From NCBI RefSeq assembly GCF_022809775.1, contig NZ_CP094380.1:2331501-2395500 (forward strand): DNA of 64,000 bases. The letters run 5' to 3'. The number at the start of each line of letters is the position of its first letter. Positions within the stretch are counted from its first letter, which is position 1. Shown here piece by piece: positions 36,027 to 44,882 of the stretch. The notes below the pieces were generated by a model that was not told where the DNA came from, ran no database searches, and worked only from the letters and a program-made list of their open reading frames with translations. The DNA comes from Pseudodesulfovibrio tunisiensis (GTDB lineage: Bacteria > Desulfobacterota > Desulfovibrionia > Desulfovibrionales > Desulfovibrionaceae). The position numbers and the translations under genes are program-made.

Positions 36027-36050
36027 GTATCGCAATCACGTTGTCCATGG

Positions 36051-37184
36051 TTATTCGAACAATTCCCACAGCCAGTCCGGTACATGGGACCAGACGGCCA
36101 GTTTGCCCGGTTCGAGCGTGCCCAGACGATCATCCACGCCCAGCGCCCCTGCGGGATTCCGCGTCATCATGGCCAGCAGGTCTTCCGGGGAAAGCTCGCC
36201 GTGAAAGCGCTGTTTCAGATATTCGGCCTCGTTCCACAGGTTCAGGTCGTGATTCGAGGCCAGACTGTCCGTGCCCAGACACAGGTTCACCCCGGCCTGA
36301 TGCAGCTTTTCCCACGGGGCACGGCCCACGTTGATGAACTCGTTGGAACGCGGACACAGGCACACGGATGCGCCGGATTCGGCAACGGTCCGCACGTCCT
36401 CGTCCGTAAGCTTCACGCAATGCACGGCCAACGTGGATTCGTCGAGCAGACCCAGATCATGCGCCTGCTGCACGGGCCGCTTGCCCGGAGCCGTGAAATC
36501 CCGCAGCCTGCCGCGCGCCTGAAGCAGGTCCAGAAACCCGCTCGGCTCACCGGCCATGATCGCCACTTCGTCATCGTGCTCGGCCAGATGCAGGGAAAAG
36601 GGCAACCCCTTGGCCCGGGTCTCGGCCTTGGCCGCCTGCAATACCTGCGCATGACAGGTGTACAGGCTGTGCCCGGCCACGGAATATCCGCCTCGGTCGA
36701 AATCCCCGCGAGGCATGAACCCCTTTCCGGGCACCTTCTCGCCGATGGCCTCGGTGAAAACCGTGAAAAAAAGACCGGATTCCTGAAGAAATCCGGCCAT
36801 ATCCTTGGCAAAACGGGTGGCAATGTCCCCCACCATCACGGTGCCGGTTCGCTTCAGCTCGGAAAACGCCTGATCCAGCTTGATGGGATCAAGCTCGTAG
36901 ATGGGCTGACGGATCAGATCTTCGACCCAGGTGACGAATCCCTGATCGGCAACGGTCTTTCCGCGCAGATGCGCCAGTTCGAGATGATTGTGGGCATTGA
37001 TGAGTCCCGGGGCAAGAAACACGTCCCCGAGATCAGTGACGGAACCGGAAAAGGCACGAGACAGGTCGGAAAATTTGCCGACCTCAAGTATCTTTCCCTG
37101 GCTCGTCAGTATTGCGGCATCGTTGATTACCGCCGAGCCGGGAACCAGTGTTGCGGCCCGGGCCGCGCGAAACAGTTCCGGCAT
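36051..37184 (-). CDS. Metal-dependent amidohydrolase, probable aminodeoxyfutalosine-deaminase-like
   Basis: 377 residues of the amidohydrolase superfamily (ATZ/TRZ/guanine-deaminase branch). Metal-ligand motifs are PGLINAHNHLELAHLRG (near 58-74), HLAEH, AVHCVKL and LGTDSLASN. The size and the INAHNHLE motif resemble aminodeoxyfutalosine deaminase (MqnX/HP0267 type) of the futalosine menaquinone pathway, which I would expect in Desulfovibrio. A role as another deaminase such as guanine or 5'-methylthioadenosine deaminase cannot be excluded. The ATG has no strong ribosome site. It follows the radical SAM gene on the same strand. Confidence 0.75.
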   Translation of the reverse strand: MPELFRAARAATLVPGSAVINDAAILTSQGKILEVGKFSDLSRAFSGSVTDLGDVFLAPGLINAHNHLELAHLRGKTVADQGFVTWVEDLIRQPIYELDPIKLDQAFSELKRTGTVMVGDIATRFAKDMAGFLQESGLFFTVFTEAIGEKVPGKGFMPRGDFDRGGYSVAGHSLYTCHAQVLQAAKAETRAKGLPFSLHLAEHDDEVAIMAGEPSGFLDLLQARGRLRDFTAPGKRPVQQAHDLGLLDESTLAVHCVKLTDEDVRTVAESGASVCLCPRSNEFINVGRAPWEKLHQAGVNLCLGTDSLASNHDLNLWNEAEYLKQRFHGELSPEDLLAMMTRNPAGALGVDDRLGTLEPGKLAVWSHVPDWLWELFE

Positions 37185-37289
37185 TCGTTAGTCGCGTGTT
37201 TGAGGTTGAACACGGGATAGTCCATTTTCGCGCACGGGTAAAGAGGGAAATTCCGGCTTTTTCCGAACACGCCGAAACCCTTGGCAATG

Positions 37290-38324
37290 TCACGAAAGGG
37301 AAAATTTCCCGCCTTCGACATAGCGCACCGTGGCCCGGGTCACGCCCAATGGCGCATAGGCCTCGGCCAGTTCGTTCCCATGGCCGAACAGCTCGCCCTG
37401 ATACCGTCGTGGCACGTCCAACCGGGACAACGGCCCGTGCTGAGCCGTGAACTCACGGATGCGGGATTGCAGAAAGGCGAACAGGGCGCGAGCACGCGCA
37501 GACTGTCCCAGAGCCGGATGCCACGGCCCGGCCAGCAGGTTGGCGGCAAGGGACGGCTCCGGGGCCACGCCCAGCCGGATCACGCGCACGTCCCTGGCCC
37601 AGAATTCCAGCAGGGCCTCGCCCAGTTCCGACTTGGCGCGTTCCAGCGGCCACGGAGCATATCTGCCGCGTTCCCAGAGTCGGGCCAGAGCCGCGCCGCG
37701 AATCACCAGACAGGGATACAGCCGCGCGGTTTTCGGCCCAAGAGACGCGGCAATGCGCACGTCCTCCTGAAACAGGCCTTCATGATCTCCGGGCAACCCG
37801 GGCAGAAGCTGCACCCCGAGATTCAGACCGCTGGCCAGCACGGTTTCGCATCCGGCGCGGGCTGTTCTGCCATCGTATCCCCTGCCGGACGCACCAAGGG
37901 CATGGTCGTCGAAGCTCTGGATGCCCAGCTCAACGGTGTCCAGCCCCAGCCCGCCAAGCCGTTGCAATCCCGGGACGTCCACACAGTCCGGCCGGGTGGA
38001 GCAGCGCACCGCCGTGATCAGGCCGCGCTCCCGGAACCGGGCCGCAATGGACAGGAAATGTTCGGGATACGGCGCGGGCAAAGCCGTGAACGTGCCGCCG
38101 TAGAACGCCAATTCGTACGGGCCGCGCCCCAGCTCCACAGCCTCTTCCAGATCACGGACCAGCTCCGTGGCAATGCGCTCCAGCGGATCGGCTCCATGCC
38201 CGGTCTGCACGTCCTGCGCACAGAACACGCACCGATGCGGACACCCGGCAAAGGGCAGAAACACCGGAAAGATGCGCGCCGCCACATGACGCGGTTCGGG
38301 ATGGGCAAAGGTGATGGTGGTCAT
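37290..38324 (-). CDS. Radical SAM protein, Elp3-like domain
   Basis: 344 residues with the radical-SAM cluster motif AGCPHRCVFCAQ (CxxxCxxC, near 27-38), YELAFYGGTFTALP and a later GLPGDHEGLFQED segment. This pattern matches the Elp3/oxygen-independent coproporphyrinogen-oxidase-like group (COG1243-type) without the acetyltransferase domain. The substrate is unknown. Its ATG overlaps the galE stop (TGATG), so it is translated by coupling. The longer in-frame start would lie inside galE. Confidence 0.85.
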   Translation of the reverse strand: MTTITFAHPEPRHVAARIFPVFLPFAGCPHRCVFCAQDVQTGHGADPLERIATELVRDLEEAVELGRGPYELAFYGGTFTALPAPYPEHFLSIAARFRERGLITAVRCSTRPDCVDVPGLQRLGGLGLDTVELGIQSFDDHALGASGRGYDGRTARAGCETVLASGLNLGVQLLPGLPGDHEGLFQEDVRIAASLGPKTARLYPCLVIRGAALARLWERGRYAPWPLERAKSELGEALLEFWARDVRVIRLGVAPEPSLAANLLAGPWHPALGQSARARALFAFLQSRIREFTAQHGPLSRLDVPRRYQGELFGHGNELAEAYAPLGVTRATVRYVEGGKFSLS

Positions 38325-39322
38325 CAGTCCCGGGTCGCGGAAATCGGAGAATACCGGTCCATCCACTGCCATGCGTGACGGATCACGGTTTCCACGTCCT
38401 CGTATTGCGGGGTCCAGCCCAGCTCGGCCCGGGCCAGGGCATTGTCCGCCACCAGCCGGGCCGGATCGCCGGGCCTGCGCTGGCCGAGGACGGGCTGAAT
38501 GTCCACACCCGTGACCGTGCGCGCCGCACTGATGATCTCCTGCACGGAATAGCCGTTGCCCGTGCCGAGATTGAAGGCCCGGGATTCGTGCTCCTCAAGG
38601 TAGTGCAGGGCCAGAATGTGGGCCTGCGCCAGATCGCTGACATGGATGTAGTCGCGGATGCAGGTGCCGTCCGGGGTGTCGTAGTCCGTGCCGAACACGG
38701 TGATGGGCCGATCCGGGTTGCGCGCGGCCCGAAGCACCAGCGGAATGAGATGGGTCTCGGGATCGTGATCCTCCCCGGATTCCCCGTCCGGGTCCGCACC
38801 CGCAGCGTTGAAATACCGAAGTGGACAGGAGCGCAGGCCATAGGCGCGGCCAAAGTCCTCAAGCATGCGCTCGACCATGAACTTGCTCCAGCCGTAGGGG
38901 CTCATGGGCCACTGGGCCTGTGTCTCGGGCAGGGGCACGGGCTGGGGCGAGGCATACACTGCGCAGGTGGAGGAAAACACCAGCCGGTCGCATCCGTGGT
39001 CGCGCATGGCTTCCAGCAGATTCAGGGTGCCTGCGGTGTTGTTGCGGTAGAATCGGGCCGGGTCCTTCACGGACTCCCCGACCTCGATGAACGCGGCAAA
39101 ATGGATCACCCCGGCAGGAGCGTATTCCTCGAACACGCGATTCAGCAGGGCGCGGTCCGCAATGTCGCCCTTGACCAGCGGGCCCCATTTCACGGCCCAT
39201 TCATGGCCGTAGATCAGACTGTCCAGCGTCACGGGCGTGTATCCGCGCTCGGCCAGCGCCTTGCACGTGTGACTGCCTATGTATCCGGCCCCGCCGGTCA
39301 CCAGTATGTTTTTCGTCTTCAT
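38324..39322 (-). CDS. galE: UDP-glucose 4-epimerase
   Basis: An NAD-dependent short-chain dehydrogenase that interconverts UDP-glucose and UDP-galactose for cell-surface polysaccharide. The 332-residue protein has the NAD-binding VTGGAGYIGSHTCKALAERG, the catalytic SSTCAVYASP (Ser/Thr) and YGWSK (YxxxK), and the GalE-specific LRYFNAAGADPDG and FNLGTGNGYSV. GGAGCGAAC precedes the ATG. Divergent from nadE. Confidence 0.94.
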   Translation of the reverse strand: MKTKNILVTGGAGYIGSHTCKALAERGYTPVTLDSLIYGHEWAVKWGPLVKGDIADRALLNRVFEEYAPAGVIHFAAFIEVGESVKDPARFYRNNTAGTLNLLEAMRDHGCDRLVFSSTCAVYASPQPVPLPETQAQWPMSPYGWSKFMVERMLEDFGRAYGLRSCPLRYFNAAGADPDGESGEDHDPETHLIPLVLRAARNPDRPITVFGTDYDTPDGTCIRDYIHVSDLAQAHILALHYLEEHESRAFNLGTGNGYSVQEIISAARTVTGVDIQPVLGQRRPGDPARLVADNALARAELGWTPQYEDVETVIRHAWQWMDRYSPISATRD

Positions 39323-39473
39323 GTTCGCTCCATGCGTTCCCGGTTTCCCGGGACCATGCCATATTTTTCCGAATGTTGTCGATCAGGCCGCGTCCCTGTC
39401 AAGGCTATCCCGCGCCGCGCCGCAGGCCGTCCGCCGTATTGCCCGGAAACCGGGATTGGCGTATCACGGGTCC

Positions 39474-41126
39474 ATGAAAATCGGCGTACTGCAACTCAAT
39501 CCCCTTGTCGGCGATCTGGACGCGAATGCGGACCGAATCGTACGCGCCGCGCGCGAGGCCGCGCAACAGGGCGCGGACTTTTCCATGACCCCGGAGCTCG
39601 CCCTGTGCGGATATCCGCCCCGGGACCTGCTGCTCTACGAACGGTTCACGGCCCGGGTGCACGAGGTGGCACAGCGCATTGCCCGTGAACTGGCCGACCT
39701 GCCTCCGCTCCTGCTCGGCGCGGTCTGTCCCAATGAATCCGGACCGGGCAAACCCGTGTTCAACTGCGCGTACTGGTGCGAATCCGGACGCATTGCAGCC
39801 ACGGTGCGCAAGACCCTGCTGCCCACCTACGACGTGTTTGACGAGGCCCGGTATTTCGAACCTGCGCCCGAGTCGGACGGCAGCGCCAACATCGTGGAAT
39901 TCCGAGGAAGAAAAATCGCGGTTACCGTATGCGAAGACGCCTGGAACGACAAGGAATTCTGGGAAAAGCCGCCGTACGGGCGCGACCCTCTGGAGCTTGC
40001 GGCACGCCATGCCCCCGACGTGATCGTGAACCTGTCAGCCTCGCCGTTCTCCCTTGGCAAGCAGGCGGTGCGGGAAAAGCTGCTCGGCACGGTCGCGGCG
40101 CGACATGCCATTCCCCTGATCTACGCCAACCAGATCGGCGGCAATGACGATCTCGTGTTCGACGGCCGTTCCTGCGCGTTCGGCCCGGACGGCTCCCTGA
40201 CCTTTCGCGCTCCCGGATTCGAGGAAGCGGTTTCCGTGGTGGACACGGATGCGGGCGGGACCGTGGCCGACGACGATTTTTCGCAGGAAGCCGAGACATG
40301 GCGCGCTCTGGTGCTCGGCACCCGGGACTACGCGCGCAAGAGCGGATTTTCCAAGGCCCTGCTCGGCCTGTCCGGCGGCATCGACTCGGCCGTGACCGCG
40401 GTTGTGGCAGCCCATGCCCTTGGCCCGGACAACGTGCTGTGCGTACTCATGCCTTCGCCCTATTCCAGTCGGGGCAGCGTGGACGATTCCCTGCAACTGG
40501 CCCGCAATCTGCGCACCGCAACCATGACCCTGCCCATCGAACCGGCCATGAAAGCCATGGACAGCACCCTGTCCGAGGCGTTTCAGGGATGTGATCCGGA
40601 CACCACGGAAGAGAACATCCAGTCCCGCATCCGGGGCAATCTGCTCATGGCCCTGTCCAACAAGTACCGCTCCCTGCTCCTGACCACGGGCAACAAGTCC
40701 GAGCTGGCCGTGGGATACTGCACGATCTACGGGGACATGTCCGGGGGGTTCGCCGTGATCTCGGACGTGCCCAAGGTCGCGGTCTACAAGCTGGCCCGCT
40801 GGATCAATGCGAACCTGAACGCACCCATCCCGGAGGACATCATCACCAAGCCGCCGTCTGCGGAACTCCGGCCCGATCAGAAGGATCAGGACTCCCTGCC
40901 CGACTACGAAATCCTCGACGCGATTCTGGAAATGCACATCGAAGGCCAGCTCTCGGAACAGGAAATCGTGGAAAGGGGATTCGACGCGGCAACGGTCCAC
41001 CGCATCCTGCATCTGGTGAACATCGCGGAATTCAAGCGCAGGCAGGCCGCGCCCGGAATCAAGATCACCCCGCGCTCCTTTGGCACGGGCTGGCGCATGC
41101 CGCTCGCCTGCCGAAGGGACTTCTAG
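39474..41126 (+). CDS. nadE: Glutamine-dependent NAD+ synthetase
   Basis: Converts nicotinic acid adenine dinucleotide to NAD+. The 550-residue protein is a two-domain form. The N-terminal nitrilase-type glutaminase carries Glu41 (TPELALCGYPPRDLL), a Lys in RKTLLPTYDVFDE and a Cys in VTVCEDAW. The C-terminal synthetase has the ATP P-loop LGLSGGIDSAVTA and TGNKSELAVGYCT. The ATG at 39474 begins the homology (MKIGVLQLNP). The ribosome site is weak. The stop codon shares the CTAG palindrome with the convergent gene. Confidence 0.94.
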   Translation: MKIGVLQLNPLVGDLDANADRIVRAAREAAQQGADFSMTPELALCGYPPRDLLLYERFTARVHEVAQRIARELADLPPLLLGAVCPNESGPGKPVFNCAYWCESGRIAATVRKTLLPTYDVFDEARYFEPAPESDGSANIVEFRGRKIAVTVCEDAWNDKEFWEKPPYGRDPLELAARHAPDVIVNLSASPFSLGKQAVREKLLGTVAARHAIPLIYANQIGGNDDLVFDGRSCAFGPDGSLTFRAPGFEEAVSVVDTDAGGTVADDDFSQEAETWRALVLGTRDYARKSGFSKALLGLSGGIDSAVTAVVAAHALGPDNVLCVLMPSPYSSRGSVDDSLQLARNLRTATMTLPIEPAMKAMDSTLSEAFQGCDPDTTEENIQSRIRGNLLMALSNKYRSLLLTTGNKSELAVGYCTIYGDMSGGFAVISDVPKVAVYKLARWINANLNAPIPEDIITKPPSAELRPDQKDQDSLPDYEILDAILEMHIEGQLSEQEIVERGFDAATVHRILHLVNIAEFKRRQAAPGIKITPRSFGTGWRMPLACRRDF

Positions 41127-42119
41127 CGGCCGACACGATCCGGGCCACGCAGGGCCCCGCTCACGTATTCCGGGGCAATGAATCCCCGGTTCGCATGGGA
41201 ATCGATGAATCCGCGCTGGGTCCAGAAACGCCCGGCGCGATCCGCAACCTCGAAGATGTTGCCGGGCCGGGAACGGGCAAGGAACTCCCGGTTCTCCTCC
41301 CGACCGAGGAAACGCACCCCCGCCAGCATGTCGGCCACCCGGTTGGGAGCAATGCCCAGCGCATCCCCGATGATGGCATTGGCCTCCACGGGATGGGATT
41401 GCATCCAGTCCACGGCATCGAACCATGCCCGGGCCAGCCCCATGCAGACCTGCGGCGCATCGTCCGCCATCTGTTTTCGCATCACCAACACATCCACAAT
41501 GGTACGCGGAAAATCCCGGGACGAGACCAGCACATGCGCGCCCGGCCTGCGGGCCATGCGCTCCAGCCACGGCTGCCACGTCACGGCCGCGTCCAGCTCC
41601 CCGGCCAGAAACGCCCGGGTCATGTCCTCGGAAAGCATCTCCCGCACGCGCAGATTCTCCTCGTCCACTCCGGCGCGTTCCAGAGCCGTGAGAAAGAAGA
41701 AATAGGACGTGGAACTCTTGTGCAGCCCCACCACACGGCCCGACAGATCGGCCAGCGAGTCCAGCCCCGGCTGCGCCACGATCCCGTCTCCGCCCGCGGA
41801 TTCGGCCAGCGCGAACAGCACCACGCCCGGTGCGCCGCCGCGCCCGGTGCAGCACCTCGCGGTCGAGCACATTGCACAGGGCATCGACCGTGGCCGCGGA
41901 CATGGCCGCCTGATATTCGGACTCGTCCTCCATGCGTACCAGTTCGACATCAACACCGTATCGCCGGAAAAAATCCTTGTCCCGGGCAATGAACAACGGC
42001 CCGTATCCGACCCATGTGGCAAAGGCGATGCGCACGTCCCGGGCATGGCAGGGCGTTGCCGGAACAAGATCACAGCACAGAAGCACGAGCAGCAATACGC
42101 AAAAAACGGTTCGAAGCAT
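41123..42119 (-). pseudogene. Frameshifted NitT/TauT-type ABC transporter substrate-binding protein
   Basis: Two overlapping frames together encode one NMT1/SsuA-like periplasmic binding protein of about 330 residues. The first (ATG at 42119) gives a signal peptide and VRIAFATWVGYGPLFIARDKDFFRRYGVDVELV, here shortened to IAFATWVGYGPLFIARD. It runs through DREVLHRAR. The second frame resumes GGAPGVVLFALAES and continues to the stop at 41123. The switch lies in the GC run at about 41831-41845 and needs a one-base change. This is either a true inactivating mutation or a sequencing error. No matching permease or ATPase gene is adjacent. Confidence 0.8.
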
Positions 42120-42278
42120 GGCAGTCCCGGGCAAAGATTGACAATCTGTGATATCGTATCCGGGATACAGAAGCCGTGCAACCCTTGAACCGGAAGCGGA
42201 CACACTCTTTTTTTCGACCGTCCCCACTCCCGGCTTGAACTCCCGGCGACCTCGTCCTAAGATGCTTAAAGGAGGGTT

Positions 42279-43508
42279 ATGAGTTACGGCAACGCCATAT
42301 TGCGCGGTATGAAAAGCCTGCTTGCCGGACTTGCGGCGGCCGGTCCGGCCCTGTTTGCGGCCATCGCCCTTGACGGAGCGGGCCTGAACCTGAACGGACC
42401 GGGCGGATGGATCGCGGGCGGCATCTTCGTTCTGCTCTACTGCATTGCCCTGGCCATCTATTTCCGGCCTCTGGAAATCCTGTTCGCCTCCGCGTTCTGG
42501 ACCGCCGCCCTGATGAGCATTTCCTTTTTCACGGCCTCGCCGGACAGCCTGCCGAACCGCATAGCCCATGACATGGCCTGGGATTTCCGCGCCGAGGGAC
42601 AGCACGATCCCGAAGCCCTGCTCATGGCCTACGACGCGCACCGCAGCCGGATCACGGACATCGCGGTTTCCCCGGACAACAGCATCATTGCCTCGGCCGG
42701 AACCGACGGACGCATCGCCCTGCATGAATTTCCCTCGGGCCGATTCATCCGCGCCCTGAAATGCCAGGAGCCTGCGGACATGATCCGCTTCTCCCCGGAC
42801 AATGCCCTGCTGCTGGCCCGAACCAGGTCGGGACAGGCCCAGATATGGAATCCGGCCACGGGAACGCTCAAGGCCAGAATCGGCCTGCGCCCGGGCGTGC
42901 AATTTGCGGATTTCGCGGCGGACAGTCAGCACGTGATCGCCACCGAAGGCCGACTCGTTGCCCTGTGGGAACCCGGCGGCATGGAAACCCGATGGACCGT
43001 GGAAACGCAGGGCGGGATTGCCGCCGCAGCCCTGACCCCGGACCGCACCGGCCTGCTCGTGGCCTATGCCGACGGGCAGTCGTCCATGGAAATGTACGAC
43101 GTGGACACCGGTGCACTCATCAATCGATTTCGACCGCCGTGCGTGCCCCTGCGCGTGCTCGCGCTTTCCCCGGACACGGAAAACGTGGCTGCGGCCAACG
43201 GACTGCTTGCGCACGGCGCCGTGCTGCGCAGGCTGGCCAGTCTGGGCCGCGCCGACAATCTCAAGGGCACGGGCGGATTCATCCGCAGGCTGGCCTTCAA
43301 TCCCGAAGGCGACCTGCTCGCCCCGTCCGGCGAACGCATCCACGGCATCATCTGGGACCTGAACAACGACCAGTCCGCCATTCCGGTGCCCGGACACAAG
43401 GGAGCCGTGGGCGCGGCAACGTTCACGCCCGACAACGCCTTTCTCGTGACCGGCGATGCCAGCGGAACCGTTCGCATATGGAAACTCAACGCCTTGCTGA
43501 ATCAGTAA
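42279..43508 (+). CDS. Membrane-anchored WD40-repeat protein
   Basis: 409 residues. Two hydrophobic segments (about 12-30 and 45-90) anchor the N-terminus. From about 115 there are WD40-type blades with patterns such as ITDIAVSPDNSIIASAGTDGRIALHE and AATFTPDNAFLVTGDASGTVRIWKL, enough for a beta-propeller. Such propellers are protein-binding scaffolds. The partner is unknown. Its ATG follows AAAGGAGGGTT. rsmB starts 16 bases after its stop, so they are probably co-transcribed. Confidence 0.82.
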   Translation: MSYGNAILRGMKSLLAGLAAAGPALFAAIALDGAGLNLNGPGGWIAGGIFVLLYCIALAIYFRPLEILFASAFWTAALMSISFFTASPDSLPNRIAHDMAWDFRAEGQHDPEALLMAYDAHRSRITDIAVSPDNSIIASAGTDGRIALHEFPSGRFIRALKCQEPADMIRFSPDNALLLARTRSGQAQIWNPATGTLKARIGLRPGVQFADFAADSQHVIATEGRLVALWEPGGMETRWTVETQGGIAAAALTPDRTGLLVAYADGQSSMEMYDVDTGALINRFRPPCVPLRVLALSPDTENVAAANGLLAHGAVLRRLASLGRADNLKGTGGFIRRLAFNPEGDLLAPSGERIHGIIWDLNNDQSAIPVPGHKGAVGAATFTPDNAFLVTGDASGTVRIWKLNALLNQ

Positions 43509-43524
43509 CGGAGAATTTGCCTAC

Positions 43525-44802
43525 ATGACTCGGACCCGATCCCCGAAACCCCTTCCCATTGCCCGTGCCGTTGCCCTGGAGGCCCTGTTCCGCTGTCTGG
43601 AGCAGGGGCAGGACGTGCAGGCCGCACTCGACACGGCCCTGACCGATCATGCGCCGGAACAGCGCGACGCCGCACTGGCCACGGAACTGACCTACGGCTA
43701 CCTGCGGCTCAAGGGCAGGCTGGACTACGTCCTGTCCCGGTTCATCAAGGACCCGTCGCATCTGCCCCCGAAAATGGCGCTGGCCCTTGGCGTAGCCGCC
43801 TATGAAATCCTTTCTCTGGACCGAGTCCCGGCATACGCCAGCGTGGATTGGGCCGTGGATTTCGCCAAGACCAAGCCCGGAGCCCGGCTTTCCGGCCTGT
43901 TCAACGCAGTGCTTCGCCGGGTGTCCGAACTCGGGGATACGGCTCTGGACCCGGATTTCTATGCCAGGGATGCTGGCAAGATCGAATTCCTTTCCCGGGT
44001 CTATGCCTGCCCGGAATGGCTGGTCACGCTCTGGATCGCCGCATACGGCGAGGAAAACGCACTCAAGTATCTGGAGGCCCAGTGCCAGCCCCCCGCGCTC
44101 GGCGTGAACCTGTTCCGACACCCGGACGCGGACCAACTCTACGGCGACCTTGCCGGCCACGAGGACCTCATGGACGTGGAGGGCATGTGCTTTGCCCTGC
44201 CGTCCGGCGCGTCCCTGCCCAGGGTCGACACGCCCATTCACCGCCAGTCCTTTGCCGCGCGTCAGGCATTGGAACAGCTCCGCCCCGAGACATGGGACGC
44301 TCCAGTGTGGGACGCCTGTGCCGGACGCGGCGGCAAGACCCGCGTGCTTCTGGAAAAGGGAATTCCGGTCTTTGCCAGTGACGTGCACAAGGGCAGGCTG
44401 GCTGCGCTCCGGCGCGAACTGCCCGACGTGAAGGCGTTCGAGGCTCCGGCCGATTCGGCCCAGCCGCCCGAGGTGCCGGGCACCATCCTGCTGGACCTGC
44501 CCTGTTCCGGACTGGGCGTGCTCTCCCGCAGGCCGGACGCCAAATGGAAGCGGACCCCGGCGGACCTCGCCAAACTGGCCCAGCTCCAGCGGGACATTCT
44601 GGACAATGCCGCAACCCGGGTCCGCCCCGGCGGCATGGTCGCTATCATCACCTGCACCCTGAACCCGGACGAAAACGAAACGCAGGTGCAGCGTTTTCTC
44701 GCGGACAATCCCGGGGCTGCCATGGAAATCCAGTGGACCACCCCGGCGGACTCGAGACTGAACGAATTCTTTTACGCGGCCCTGGTCCGCATGCCGAAGT
44801 AA
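43525..44802 (+). CDS. rsmB: RsmB-like 16S rRNA m5C methyltransferase
   Basis: SAM-dependent rRNA cytosine-5 methyltransferase (E. coli RsmB modifies C967). The 425-residue protein has an N-terminal NusB-like RNA-binding domain (about 1-150) and a Rossmann methyltransferase with SAM motif DACAGRGGKT (near 264) and catalytic LLDLPCSGLGVL. ITCTLNPDENE replaces the common YSTCS motif but keeps the second Cys and ENE. The length matches RsmB. Confidence 0.9.
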   Translation: MTRTRSPKPLPIARAVALEALFRCLEQGQDVQAALDTALTDHAPEQRDAALATELTYGYLRLKGRLDYVLSRFIKDPSHLPPKMALALGVAAYEILSLDRVPAYASVDWAVDFAKTKPGARLSGLFNAVLRRVSELGDTALDPDFYARDAGKIEFLSRVYACPEWLVTLWIAAYGEENALKYLEAQCQPPALGVNLFRHPDADQLYGDLAGHEDLMDVEGMCFALPSGASLPRVDTPIHRQSFAARQALEQLRPETWDAPVWDACAGRGGKTRVLLEKGIPVFASDVHKGRLAALRRELPDVKAFEAPADSAQPPEVPGTILLDLPCSGLGVLSRRPDAKWKRTPADLAKLAQLQRDILDNAATRVRPGGMVAIITCTLNPDENETQVQRFLADNPGAAMEIQWTTPADSRLNEFFYAALVRMPK

Positions 44803-44821
44803 AAGGTAAAAATCGCGATTT

Positions 44822-44848
44822 GGGGGGGGAGTTGTTCGACTCCCCCCT
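44822..44848 (+). terminator. Hairpin after rsmB
   Basis: A GGGGGGAG / CTCCCCCC stem with a 10-base loop, 20 bases after rsmB. A CTTGTCC tail rather than a T run makes termination probable but not ideal. Confidence 0.55.
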
Positions 44849-44882
44849 TGTCCATGCTGGCCATCCGATATATGCAAGCTGC

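Noticed and set aside
40035..43397. An 1120-codon minus-strand frame across nadE and the WD40 gene
   Set aside because: Mostly a shadow of genes on the plus strand. Only the short stretch from 42119 to about 41840 is real, as the front of the frameshifted binding protein.
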